DNA from: JABSSA01 sp039960995
GTDB taxonomy: Bacteria > Pseudomonadota > Alphaproteobacteria > Rhodobacterales > Rhodobacteraceae
Assembly: GCA_039960995.1 (NCBI GenBank)
Contig: JBDVKF010000047.1
Coordinates: 1 to 64,000 of the forward strand
Direction of reading: 5' to 3'
DNA length: 64,000 nucleotides
In this document: positions 18,460 to 27,362 of the stretch, piece by piece
Layout of the letters: every line of letters begins with the position of its first letter
Numbering within the stretch: position 1 is the stretch's first letter
Notes under the pieces: generated by a model
Told to the model about the DNA's origin: nothing
Database searches by the model: none
The model's input: only the letters and a program-made list of their open reading frames with translations
Position numbers and translations under genes: made by a program

Positions 18460-19994
18460 TTACCCTAGCTTCACGTTGTCGATGCCGACGATCTTATCGT
18501 ATGCCCAATACAGCATCAGAACGACCGCCAGAAGGATTGCGCCAAGAGCGGCTGCAAGACCCCAGTTGAGCGACGAAGAAATGTGATAGGCGATCCTGTT
18601 CGAGATGAAGACGCCTTTGGTTCCGCCAACGATTTCGGGGGTAATGTAATACCCGATGGACAGAATGAAGACGAGGATCGAACCCGCGCCGATACCCGGA
18701 ACAGATTGCGGGAAATAGACACGCCAGAATGCTGTCCAATTTGTAGCGCCCAGTGACTTTGCAGCCCGCAGGTAAGTTGGAGGAATCGTTTGCATCACGG
18801 AATACATAGGCAAGATCATGAACGGCAGCAGGATATGTGTCATCGCAACAATCGTGCCGAATTGGTTGTTGATCAAAATTAGACGGTTTGCGTCATCCAC
18901 GAGCCCTATCCAAACCAACACATCATTGATGACACCTTGCTGTTGCAGCATGACTTTCCATGCGGATGTACGTACCAAAAGTGAAGTCCAGAATGGCAGC
19001 AGAACAAGGATCAGCAATACGTTCGCCTGACGCATCGGTAGATTGGCCAACAACCATGCAACAGGATATCCCAGTAGGATACACGATCCCATGATCAGCA
19101 GTGACATCCACAACGTACGACCAAACAGCTTGATGTAGAGCTGTTCGTTTTCGGGCTTCATTTGCACACCGTCTGGTGTGCGTTCCCGGTCTACTGAATT
19201 CAGGAAATAACCAGGTGTGTAGTTGGGCGAATAAAGACGCAATGTGTCCCAGATTTCCGGTTCGCCCCACTTTTTATCAGCGTCATTGAACTGTTCTTTT
19301 AGGTCAACCACTTCGAAGACAGCGACAGCCGTCGCCGCAGCTCGAATTTTTGGATTGTCACTTTCTGGATTTTGCAGCAGATCAGCGCGAAGTGCGGTAA
19401 ATAGAAAGTCTTCTAGGTCTTTTGCTTTGATGTCGCTTTGGCCATCGCCGCGCAGATAGGCCACCCACCGATCCCAACTGCGGGTGGTCAGCGGCAATGC
19501 GGCGCGCGCATTGGCATCTGCCATCATCGCGACCCACATGTCGGGATCTTGCCAGCTTGCATCCAGTCGTTCGAACGCCTGAGTGTAAACGTCTGTATCA
19601 AAACGGCCAACGCTGCGGCCCGTTTTGCGGAACATCGATGATGCACCAGTTTGTTCATAGTTCAGGCGTGTGCCAAGACGTGTATGAAGCTTTTGCTCTT
19701 GGGCAATGAACAGATCAACATAAAGGGCCGTAAAGACGGCGTCGCCCGGCACGCCTTCGTTGTTCTGGGCGTTTAGCAAAGCAATGGTTTCGGGCAATGT
19801 CTCTTGAACGATTTGGTTCTCGACCGACCGGAACAGCATGTTTCCGATTGGGAATACAAACGTCACAAGGACAAAGATCAAAAGTGGCGCGATCAAAGCC
19901 AGCGGCGAACCTTTTGTGCACGCAATGCGCGGTTCAGGCTTTGTTTGAGTGGGCGCCCGTCCGCCGCCAGCATGGGTCCAGATGTATCAGTCAT
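18460..19994 (-). pseudogene. polyamine-type ABC permease (PotB-like) with apparent 1-base frameshift
   Basis: From about 19896 down the frame is intact for 478 residues: one helix, an extracytoplasmic insertion of roughly 200 residues (DVYTQAFERLDASWQDPDMWV and so on), then the usual permease helices with the EAA loop YLRAAKSLGATNWTAFWRVYFPQ. The natural start appears to be ATG 19994, which overlaps the DUF1330 stop (ATGA) and reads MTDTSGPMLAADGRPLKQSL...RAQKVR before hitting a stop. Restoring one G near 19903-19908 joins it as KVRALALIAPLL. As written, only a TTG at 19896 could start the long frame. A sequencing error, a real mutation or programmed slippage are all possible. Confidence 0.75.
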
Positions 19995-20281
19995 TCGTGG
20001 CCTTCAACGACAACGATCATGGAATTCGCAGTGCGATGGCGAATTTTCATCACTTCCTGGTATTCAGGGTCATTATACGCGCCAAGCGCGGCTTCGTAGC
20101 TGGGAAATTCAAAAACGACGTGGCGCGAGAACTCGGGGCCTTCCATCGCTTGCGCGGCACCACCGCGCACCAACGGCTTTGCCCCGTGGCTTAATAGGAT
20201 CGGCGTGTCTTTTTCGACGTATTCTTTGTACGCTTCGGGATCGTTCACGGTGATGTGGCCGATGATATAGCCTTTGGGCAT
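19991..20281 (-). CDS. DUF1330 family protein
   Basis: A 96-residue small cytosolic protein of the ferredoxin-like dimeric barrel type: MPKGYIIGHITVNDPEAYKEYV and FPSYEAALGAYNDPEYQEV are the standard DUF1330 motifs. It lies inside the transporter operon between the binding protein and the permeases, with its stop overlapping the permease start. Function unknown; its place suggests a link to the imported compound. Confidence 0.9.
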   Translation of the reverse strand: MPKGYIIGHITVNDPEAYKEYVEKDTPILLSHGAKPLVRGGAAQAMEGPEFSRHVVFEFPSYEAALGAYNDPEYQEVMKIRHRTANSMIVVVEGHE

Positions 20282-20303
20282 GCTCGCCTCCGCAGGATAA
20301 AAG

Positions 20304-20325
20304 AGGGCGGGAATTATCCCGCCCT
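20304..20325 (-). terminator. hairpin between binding-protein and DUF1330 genes
   Basis: A perfect 9-bp stem, AGGGCGGGA / TCCCGCCCT, with a 4-base loop and a short T-run on the minus strand. It lies 11 bases before (lower coordinate) the binding-protein stop. This is a usual attenuator or RNA stabiliser that makes the binding protein more abundant than the permeases. Confidence 0.75.
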
Positions 20326-20335
20326 AAAGATCGTC

Positions 20336-21445
20336 TTATTGAGCCAACCAAGCTTGGAATTTCGCGTCGATGTCGTCGCGATAATCTGCCCAGAACTCAT
20401 AGTTATAAAGCAGCGTGTTAGCCGCGTTCTTTGGATCGGTTGGCATGTGTGGCGCCATGTCGATTCCCAAATCTGCGTGCTTGCCAACAAGCGGTGCCGA
20501 GGACAAACGCGCAGGGCCGTAGCTGATGTATTTGGCCTGATCAGCCAAACGCTGTGTGTCTGTTGCGAACATGATAAAGTCACGCGCACGCGCTTCACGT
20601 TCTGGGCTTAGGCCAGCGGGAATGATCCAACCGTCCAAGTCAAAAACCTGCATGTCCCACAGCATTCCGATTGGTTGCTTTTGCTCTTCGATTGCCGAGA
20701 ACAGACGCCCGTTGTAGGTGGAACCCATGACCACTTCACCGTCTGCCAGCAATTGTGGAGTATCGGCGCCAGCTGACCACCAGATCACATCGTCTTTAAT
20801 GGTATCAAGCTTGTCCAATGCTTGTTGTTGACCTTCGGGTGTTGCAAGAACGTCGTAGATGTCGCCTTTTGCAACGCCATCACAGTACAAGGCCCATTCC
20901 ATGTTGTTGATTGGGCGCTTTTCAAGCGAACGCTTCCCCGGATATGCGGCTGTATCAAACAACGCACAAATTTCTGTTGGTGCATTTGCGCCAACAAGGT
21001 CGGTGCGATAACCGAATGTGGTCGAGTAAACGATTTGCGGAATAAAGCAATCGCTGACCAACAAGTCGCCAAAGTCATCAGAGGCTGAGGTGCCATCTGG
21101 TGCGGCGGCCAAATCTACGTCTGCATCGATCTCAAGCGCAAGACCTTCGTCACATAGACGAATGGCGTCTGCAGCAACAACGTCAACAACATCCCACGTG
21201 ACGTTGCCCGCTTCGTTCATGGCACGCAGCTTGGCCACGGCTTCGGCGGAACTTTCATCCCAAACAGCGGAAACGCCAGCGTTGTTTTCAATATATGGCG
21301 CGACATATGCGTTTTGCTGGCTGGCTTGGTAAGCGCCGCCCCAGCTTACGAGTGTCATGTCGCTTGCCAGATGGCCATCAGCGAATGCCGTGCTTGTCGC
21401 AAGTGCGACAGCTGAAGTTGCCGTCAGAATCTTTATGAGTGTCAT
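20336..21445 (-). CDS. polyamine-type ABC substrate-binding protein (PotD-like)
   Basis: A 369-residue periplasmic protein. The signal peptide ends at TAFA, and the mature part is an extracellular solute-binding fold (MTLVSWGGAYQASQQNAYVAPYIE, VDVVAADAIRLCDEG, GSTYNGRLFSAIEEQ, WIIPAGLSPEREARARDFIMFATD). It sits between the ATPase and the permeases on the same strand. Family membership suggests spermidine or putrescine, but the polyamine-binding acidic residues cannot be checked by eye. Confidence 0.9.
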   Translation of the reverse strand: MTLIKILTATSAVALATSTAFADGHLASDMTLVSWGGAYQASQQNAYVAPYIENNAGVSAVWDESSAEAVAKLRAMNEAGNVTWDVVDVVAADAIRLCDEGLALEIDADVDLAAAPDGTSASDDFGDLLVSDCFIPQIVYSTTFGYRTDLVGANAPTEICALFDTAAYPGKRSLEKRPINNMEWALYCDGVAKGDIYDVLATPEGQQQALDKLDTIKDDVIWWSAGADTPQLLADGEVVMGSTYNGRLFSAIEEQKQPIGMLWDMQVFDLDGWIIPAGLSPEREARARDFIMFATDTQRLADQAKYISYGPARLSSAPLVGKHADLGIDMAPHMPTDPKNAANTLLYNYEFWADYRDDIDAKFQAWLAQ

Positions 21446-21524
21446 ATCTTACTCCCACTGTTTACGCCCGTTTGAATTGCTTTAGGTCGAGCCACGGGCT
21501 TCGAGACGACCCTTATTACATGCC

Positions 21525-22625
21525 TTAAGCTTCTAGAGCCCGGCAATCTTGAGCAAGCCAGCCAATCTCAATTTGTTCACCGGGTTTAAGGCGAACTTGA
21601 TCAGGGGCATTGCGTGTCTTGATGATAAAGTTGTCATTTCCAGCAACACGTAGGCGCGTGCGAAATATATCGCCCATATAAATGAACTCGAGCACTTCGG
21701 CCTTGAGCGTATGCGCATCAGGGCTCAGGCGATCTTTGTTCATTTCAACGCGTTCTGGGCGAATTGAAACGCGGGTTCGTTCGCCCGCTTGTGAGACATT
21801 CACTGGTTTGGCGTCAATAAGTTCACCGTCATCCAAACGGATCTCGCATTTGTCGCCCGAGATGTTTTCAACCTTGCCAGTCATTGTGTTGTTTTCACCA
21901 ATGAACTGCGCAACGAAACTGTTTTCAGGTGCTTCGTACAGTTGATCCGGTGGGGCAAGTTGTTGAATGCGGCCATCGTCAAACACCGCGACACGATCTG
22001 ACATTGTCAGCGCTTCGGTTTGGTCGTGCGTGACATAAACGGTAGTGATGCCAAGGCTGTGTGCCAAATTGGTGATTTCAAACTGCATGTGTTCGCGTAA
22101 TTGCTTGTCGAGCGCGCCCAAAGGTTCGTCCATCAAGACCAATTCGGGTTCAAACACCAGTGCTCGAGATAAGGCGACCCGCTGTTGTTGCCCGCCTGAC
22201 AATTGAGCAGGACGACGGCCTCCAAAATCACCCATCTGAACCATATCCAGCGCGCGTTTTACTTTGGCTTCGCGATCGGACTTTCCAATTTTACGAACTT
22301 CCAGCGGAAAGGCGAGGTTTTCAGCAACGGTCATATGCGGGAACAAAGCATAGTTTTGGAAAACCATGCCGATGCCGCGTTTGTGGGGTGGAATGTTGTT
22401 GATGGACACGCCGTCCAAACGAATGTCGCCATGCGTTGCGGTTTCAAACCCGGCCAGCATCATAAGGCACGTGGTTTTGCCCGACCCAGACGGACCAAGC
22501 ATTGTCAGAAATTCGCCTTTTGGCAGTGACAGATTTAGGTCTTTGACGACAAGCGTTTCGCCATCATAACTTTTTTGCACGCGTTCGAATTCTACGAACG
22601 CTGCGTTCGGCTGATTGTCCAGCAA
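21525..22625 (-). CDS. polyamine-type ABC transporter ATPase (PotA-like)
   Basis: A 366-residue ATPase, first gene of the minus-strand transporter operon. Walker A GPSGSGKTT, signature LSGGQQQRVALSRAL, Walker B LVLMDEPLGALD and the switch histidine in YVTHDQTEA are all intact. The C-terminal third is a TOBE regulatory domain (RTRVSIRPERVEMNKDRL). It powers the importer encoded downstream. Confidence 0.94.
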   Translation of the reverse strand: MLDNQPNAAFVEFERVQKSYDGETLVVKDLNLSLPKGEFLTMLGPSGSGKTTCLMMLAGFETATHGDIRLDGVSINNIPPHKRGIGMVFQNYALFPHMTVAENLAFPLEVRKIGKSDREAKVKRALDMVQMGDFGGRRPAQLSGGQQQRVALSRALVFEPELVLMDEPLGALDKQLREHMQFEITNLAHSLGITTVYVTHDQTEALTMSDRVAVFDDGRIQQLAPPDQLYEAPENSFVAQFIGENNTMTGKVENISGDKCEIRLDDGELIDAKPVNVSQAGERTRVSIRPERVEMNKDRLSPDAHTLKAEVLEFIYMGDIFRTRLRVAGNDNFIIKTRNAPDQVRLKPGEQIEIGWLAQDCRALEA

Positions 22626-22818
22626 GTCCGACTCCCCGTCGTTATTCGGGTTTTCCCGATTGCGATGGATTTAAACGGCTAAGTTTTAGTGATGCAACTG
22701 TAGAAACGGCTTTTCAGCGACCAGAGCGAAAAAATAACGCAAACCAACCGTCCGGCTGCGTAAATCGTCACCTAGGCCAGCAAGAAATACCAGGCATGCG
22801 CGATTCTTTTATCCGCCA

Positions 22819-24216
22819 TCAGTTTGCCGCTTCCCAAAGCCCTTGTTGTTTGACCTCTTTAAATGCCTCGTTCAGCGCATTTTCGGCCCGCGTGGCCAGT
22901 TGGTCGATTTCGTCAGTGGTAATAACAAGCGGCGGTGAAACGATCATACGATCACCGACATGGCGCATCACCAAGTTGTTGGCAAAACTACGTTCGCGAC
23001 AAATATAGCCAACAGTTCCGGCGGGGGCCTTGAACTTGGCACGCTTGGATTTGTCCGGCGTTAAAGCAATCGAACCCATCAAACCGACCAACTTGGTTTC
23101 ACCAACCATTGGGTTATTTTGCAAACGTTCCATTACCGCATGCAGCGCGGGGAATGCGACTTGATGAACATGATCCACGATGTTCTCTTCCTCGAGGATA
23201 CGTAGGTTTTCGAGTGCGACCGCGGCGGCGACCGGATGACCGGAATACGTGTAACCATGATTGAATTCAGTCGCATTGATGACCTGAGCCACACGGTCAT
23301 GCACGACAGAGGCACCGATAGGTTGGTATCCTGAGCTGAGGCCTTTTGCGATTGTCATAATGTCTGGTTGGATGTTGAGCGTTTGGGATCCAAACCATTG
23401 ACCGGTACGACCAAAACCACAGATCACTTCGTCGGCAATGAGAAGAATATCGTACTTATCGCAAATGCGCTGGATTTCAGGCCAATATGTATCCGGGGCA
23501 ACGATCACCCCGCCTGCACCTTGAACGGGCTCTGCTATAAAGGCCGCTACGCGATCTTGGCCAAGCTGTTCAATTGCGGTTTCCAGTTCACGAGCACGCG
23601 CAAGGCCAAAATCTTCGGGCGACATGTCCCCGCCTTCAGACCACCAATCCGGTTGATTAATGTGATGGATACCCGGAATAGGCAAACCGCCTTGAGCGTG
23701 CATGCCCGACATGCCACCCAAGGACCCGGATCCAACAGAAGAACCATGATACGCATTGTGTCGGCTGATGATGATGGATTTGTCGGACTTGCCCAATTCG
23801 GCCCAATAGGTGCGCACCATGCGGATATTTGTGTCATTGGCCTCAGACCCAGAGCCTGCGAAAAAGACGTTGTTCAATCCTTCAGGTGTGAGTTCTGCGA
23901 TCTTTTGAGCCAATGCGATGGCTGGCACATGGGTCGTTTGAAAGAATGTATTGTAATACGGAAGCTCAGCCATCTGTCGCGCCGCAACGTCCACGAGCTC
24001 TTGCCGCCCATAGCCGATATTTACGCACCAAAGTCCGGCCATGCCGTCCAGAATTTCTTCGCCTTCGCTATCCGTCAGAAACACGCCTTTGGCTTTTGTG
24101 ATCACCCGCGCGCCTTTGCTGGCCAACTCGGCGCCTGACGTAAAGGGATGCATGTGATGCGCTGCATCTAGTTTTTGTAATTCTGCGGTTGGCATGTGGT
24201 TGGTGATCTGAGTCAT
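22819..24216 (-). CDS. class III (omega) aminotransferase, polyamine catabolism
   Basis: A 465-residue pyridoxal-phosphate enzyme resembling putrescine/4-aminobutyrate-pyruvate aminotransferases (SpuC group). Visible motifs are GSGSEANDTNIRMVRTYW (cofactor phosphate), ISRHNAYHGSSVG, LLIADEVICGFGRTG (Asp to the pyridine N) and TIAKGLSSGYQPIGA with the Schiff-base lysine. It lies between the two polyamine transporters and next to a GntR regulator, so putrescine or a related diamine is the best substrate guess. Confidence 0.92.
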   Translation of the reverse strand: MTQITNHMPTAELQKLDAAHHMHPFTSGAELASKGARVITKAKGVFLTDSEGEEILDGMAGLWCVNIGYGRQELVDVAARQMAELPYYNTFFQTTHVPAIALAQKIAELTPEGLNNVFFAGSGSEANDTNIRMVRTYWAELGKSDKSIIISRHNAYHGSSVGSGSLGGMSGMHAQGGLPIPGIHHINQPDWWSEGGDMSPEDFGLARARELETAIEQLGQDRVAAFIAEPVQGAGGVIVAPDTYWPEIQRICDKYDILLIADEVICGFGRTGQWFGSQTLNIQPDIMTIAKGLSSGYQPIGASVVHDRVAQVINATEFNHGYTYSGHPVAAAVALENLRILEEENIVDHVHQVAFPALHAVMERLQNNPMVGETKLVGLMGSIALTPDKSKRAKFKAPAGTVGYICRERSFANNLVMRHVGDRMIVSPPLVITTDEIDQLATRAENALNEAFKEVKQQGLWEAAN

Positions 24217-24247
24217 GTTTGTCCTCGTCCGTGTCGATCAAACAATA

Positions 24248-24260
24248 TGATCAAATTATT
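24248..24260. promoter_or_regulatory. candidate operator TGATCAAATTATT before the aminotransferase
   Basis: TGATCAAATTATT lies 32 bases upstream of the aminotransferase start and touches the end of the GntR gene. A near-identical copy is at 25036-25048 before potF, and GATCAAAC at 24236 gives a further half. The TGATCA core is palindromic. The neighbouring GntR regulator is the obvious candidate binder. Confidence 0.5.
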
Positions 24261-24948
24261 TAACGTCAATCGAATCGCTGGACATCAGATACAATTGCGT
24301 GCCCTGGGCGACGTCATTTGCTGTTGCCTTTGCTGCTGCGTCCACATCGCGATGTTCCAGTGCCGCCAGAATTTCGGCATGGCAATCAGGTAAATTCGCT
24401 GTCCCGACGCGACCGCAAACCTTGCGTAAGGACGGGCCAAAACGAAGCCATAATCCGTTCACAGTGGCCATAATGATTGGCGCGTTTGAACGTGCGTAGA
24501 GGCGACTGTGGAACAAGAAGTTCTGTCGCAAGTATCCATTTACGTCACCGTGTTGGATCGTTGCGTTCAGTGAATCGTCAATTTCGCGGAGTTCGGCGAT
24601 ATCCGCTTTTGTGATAAATGGTACAGCGCGACGGGTTAACTCTGGCTCTAACATTCTGCGTAAAAACAACAATTCTTCTGCTTCGACGCGCGACAATACC
24701 GGAACGGTCATGCGTCGATTTCCGAGCATTTCCACAGCCCCTTCAGCTGTTAAACGTCGCAATGCTTCGCGAATCGGAGTCATTCCGGCACCGGTTGCTT
24801 CGGTTAATCCTTGGATCGTCAAAGGTTGTCCGGGCGCAAATTGGCCAAAAAGAATGGCATCGCGTAATTGTGAATAAACATGTTGATGTGCTGGCGTTTT
24901 CGCCAGTTTTGCAGCGCTTTGAACTGCATCATTTTCAAGCAATGCCAT
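24256..24948 (-). CDS. GntR-family regulator, FCD type
   Basis: A 230-residue regulator: winged helix at residues ~20-85 (LRDAILFGQFAPGQPLTIQGLTEATGAGMTPIREALRRLTAEGAVEML) and a helical FCD ligand domain with metal-ligand-like histidines (FLFHSRLYAR, DCHAEILAALEHRD). It is divergent from potF and upstream of the aminotransferase on the same strand, so it probably controls the polyamine genes on both sides in response to a polyamine or breakdown product. Confidence 0.9.
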   Translation of the reverse strand: MALLENDAVQSAAKLAKTPAHQHVYSQLRDAILFGQFAPGQPLTIQGLTEATGAGMTPIREALRRLTAEGAVEMLGNRRMTVPVLSRVEAEELLFLRRMLEPELTRRAVPFITKADIAELREIDDSLNATIQHGDVNGYLRQNFLFHSRLYARSNAPIIMATVNGLWLRFGPSLRKVCGRVGTANLPDCHAEILAALEHRDVDAAAKATANDVAQGTQLYLMSSDSIDVK

Positions 24949-25035
24949 GGTCTGACCTTATATTTGGACCAAACATCCTTGCGCGGACAAGGGTTGCGTG
25001 GAAGCATAATGTGTATTGCCGAAAATGGCAAAGTT

Positions 25036-25048
25036 TGATCAAATTGTT
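25036..25048. promoter_or_regulatory. candidate operator TGATCAAATTGTT before potF
   Basis: Lies 41 bases upstream of the potF ATG in the GntR-potF divergent spacer, and matches the site at 24248-24260 at 12 of 13 positions. With the preceding TT it forms the palindrome TTTGATCAAA. A repressor here could block transcription in both directions. Confidence 0.5.
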
Positions 25049-25088
25049 TCAACCTCGTCTAACAGAGGTGCGACATGGGGAGAAAATC

Positions 25089-26177
25089 ATGACTAAACTG
25101 AAACTGATCCTATCAGCTTCTGCGTTGGTACTGGGTGCAGCTGCTGCCAGTGCTGAGGAAGTCCGCGTATACAATTGGTCGGATTACATTGACGAAGAGC
25201 TGCTGACAAAATTCGAAGAAGAGACCGGGATAAAACTGATTTATGACGTCTTTGATTCCAACGAGGTGTTGGAAACCAAGATGCTGGCAGGATCTTCCGG
25301 TTACGATGTTGTTGTGCCGACGGGAACGTTCTTGTCGCGCCAAATCCAGGCGGGCGTCTTTCAAAAACTTGACACGTCGAAGCTAGAAAACACAGACAAC
25401 ATGTGGGACGTGATTGAACAACGCACCGCGACTTATGATCCCGACAATGCCTATTCGATCAATTACATGTGGGGAACCACAGGCATTGGTGCGAATGTCG
25501 GCAAAGTACAAGAAGTCTTGGGTGCGGATGCACCGCTTGGGTCACTGGCTCTGGTTTTTGATCCAGCGAATGCTGAAAAGCTGGCAAGTTGTGGCATCTA
25601 TGTTTTGGATGCACCTACTGAACTGATCCCTGCCGCGCTGGCCTATGCCGGTTTGGATCCGGACCGCAAAGACAAAGAAGCCTTGGCAAAGGCAGAGGAA
25701 GTCATCACTGCGATACGTCCACATATTCAGAAGTTCCACAGTTCGGAATATATCAACGCGTTGGCCAATGGTGACATCTGTGTCGCCATAGGTTGGTCTG
25801 GGGACGTGCTGCAGGCCCGTGACAGAGCAGCCGAAGCCGACAATGGTGTCGAAATTGCCTATAACGCGCCAAGCGAAGGAGCGTTGATGTGGTTTGACCA
25901 AATGGCGGTTCCTGCGGACGCACCTAATCCTGAAGGCGCACATAAGTTCCTGAACTTTATTATGGACGCTCAGAATATGGCGGCTGCATCGAACTATGTG
26001 TACTACGCCAACGGCAACCTCGCATCGCAAGAATTCCTTGTAGAAGATGTGATTGATGACACGGCCATTTATCCAGACGAAACCGCGCTGAATAGCCTTT
26101 ATACGGTGACATCTTGGGGACCGAAGGAACAGCGGTCCTTGACCCGTCTTTGGACGAAAATCAAATCAGGCACTTGA
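25089..26177 (+). CDS. potF: putrescine-type ABC substrate-binding protein
   Basis: A 362-residue periplasmic protein. The signal peptide (MTKLKLILSASALVLG... cut after ASA) is followed by EEVRVYNWSDYIDEELLTKFEEETGIKLIYDVFDSNEVLETK, the PotF start, and WGTTGIGANVGKV and CVAIGWSGD from the binding cleft. The first gene of a tight potFGHI-oxidase operon. ATG 25089 has GGGGAG upstream; the longer open frame before it is antisense to the GntR gene. Confidence 0.93.
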   Translation: MTKLKLILSASALVLGAAAASAEEVRVYNWSDYIDEELLTKFEEETGIKLIYDVFDSNEVLETKMLAGSSGYDVVVPTGTFLSRQIQAGVFQKLDTSKLENTDNMWDVIEQRTATYDPDNAYSINYMWGTTGIGANVGKVQEVLGADAPLGSLALVFDPANAEKLASCGIYVLDAPTELIPAALAYAGLDPDRKDKEALAKAEEVITAIRPHIQKFHSSEYINALANGDICVAIGWSGDVLQARDRAAEADNGVEIAYNAPSEGALMWFDQMAVPADAPNPEGAHKFLNFIMDAQNMAAASNYVYYANGNLASQEFLVEDVIDDTAIYPDETALNSLYTVTSWGPKEQRSLTRLWTKIKSGT

Positions 26178-26188
26178 TGCCAGATATA

Positions 26189-26211
26189 GCGCGGGCTTTG
26201 ATGGCCCGCGC
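26189..26211 (+). terminator. hairpin between potF and potG
   Basis: GCGCGGGC / GCCCGCGC, an 8-bp all-GC stem, followed by CCTTTTT. It should cut part of the transcript so that the binding protein is made in excess over the membrane complex. Confidence 0.8.
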
Positions 26212-26234
26212 CCTTTTTGCGCGGTGAGGGTCTC

Positions 26235-27362
26235 ATGGTAAATGACACGACATTCGAGCCTTGGGATGATCCTTCCGTGGATCCTTTGATCCGGTTTAAA
26301 GGCGTGACCAAACGGTTTGGCGAATTTACTGCAATCGACAACTTGAGTTTGGATATTTACGAACGCGAGTTCTTTGCGCTGCTTGGGCCGTCTGGGTGTG
26401 GCAAGACGACGATGATGCGAATGTTGGGAGGCTTTGAAACCCCGACTGAGGGCGTCATCGAACTGTCTGGGGAAGACATCGCACATGTGCCGCCGAACAA
26501 AAGAGCGGTGAACATGATGTTCCAGTCATATGCATTGTTTCCGCATCTGACTGTTTGGGACAACATTGCGTTTGGGCTGCGGCGGGAAAGCAAAGATAAG
26601 AATAAAATCGCGGCTCGCGTTGAAGAGATGCTCAAGCTGACCCGGCTTGAGAAATTTGCGCGGCGAAAACCGGATCAGATATCTGGCGGTCAACGACAGC
26701 GTGTGGCTTTGGCACGGTCATTGGCCAAGGAACCCAAGTTGTTGCTGTTAGACGAACCGCTTGGTGCGTTGGATAAGAAATTGCGGCAGGACACGCAGTT
26801 TGAATTGATGGATATTCAAGAAAAGACTGGGACGACCTTTGTGATCGTGACCCATGATCAGGAAGAAGCGATGACAGTGGCCAGTCGTGTGGCTGTGATG
26901 GACGAAGGTCAGCTGATGCAAGTCGCGACACCCGAGGTAATTTATGAAGCGCCAAATTCGATTTACGTGGCTGATTTTATTGGGGATGTGAATATCATCC
27001 AAGGGCGCGCACGTCCTTTGGACGTGGGGCGGTTTCAGGTTGAATGGTCAGGCGGTTCACCGCTGCTGGCCGAAGGCACGACTGCATTTTCTGAAGGACA
27101 AGGCTGTAGCCTGGCAATCCGGCCAGAGAAAATCTCGATCCACGCAGAGCAACCAGAAGAAACGGAAAATGCCGTGCAAGGGAAAGTCCTTGATATTGGG
27201 TATCTTGGGAATTTGTCGACCTACCATGTCGAATTGCCAACAGGTCAGGTCATCAAATCTCAGATGGTGAACGCGCGTCGCGCATCGCGCCGTACGTTCA
27301 CTTGGGAAGACACGGTTTGGATCAGCTGGCGAGCCAGCGCTGGTGTAATGCTGTCTAAATGA
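26235..27362 (+). CDS. potG: putrescine ABC transporter ATPase
   Basis: A 375-residue ATPase with Walker A GPSGCGKTT, signature ISGGQRQRVALARSL, Walker B LLLLDEPLGALDKKL and a TOBE-type C-terminus (LAIRPEKISIHAEQ). ATG 26235 has GTGAGGG upstream. The stop overlaps potH by 4 bases. Confidence 0.95.
   Translation: MVNDTTFEPWDDPSVDPLIRFKGVTKRFGEFTAIDNLSLDIYEREFFALLGPSGCGKTTMMRMLGGFETPTEGVIELSGEDIAHVPPNKRAVNMMFQSYALFPHLTVWDNIAFGLRRESKDKNKIAARVEEMLKLTRLEKFARRKPDQISGGQRQRVALARSLAKEPKLLLLDEPLGALDKKLRQDTQFELMDIQEKTGTTFVIVTHDQEEAMTVASRVAVMDEGQLMQVATPEVIYEAPNSIYVADFIGDVNIIQGRARPLDVGRFQVEWSGGSPLLAEGTTAFSEGQGCSLAIRPEKISIHAEQPEETENAVQGKVLDIGYLGNLSTYHVELPTGQVIKSQMVNARRASRRTFTWEDTVWISWRASAGVMLSK

Noticed and set aside
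24618..25088. 157-codon extension of potF
   Set aside because: It is antisense to the GntR gene and would bury the clear signal peptide at 25089.
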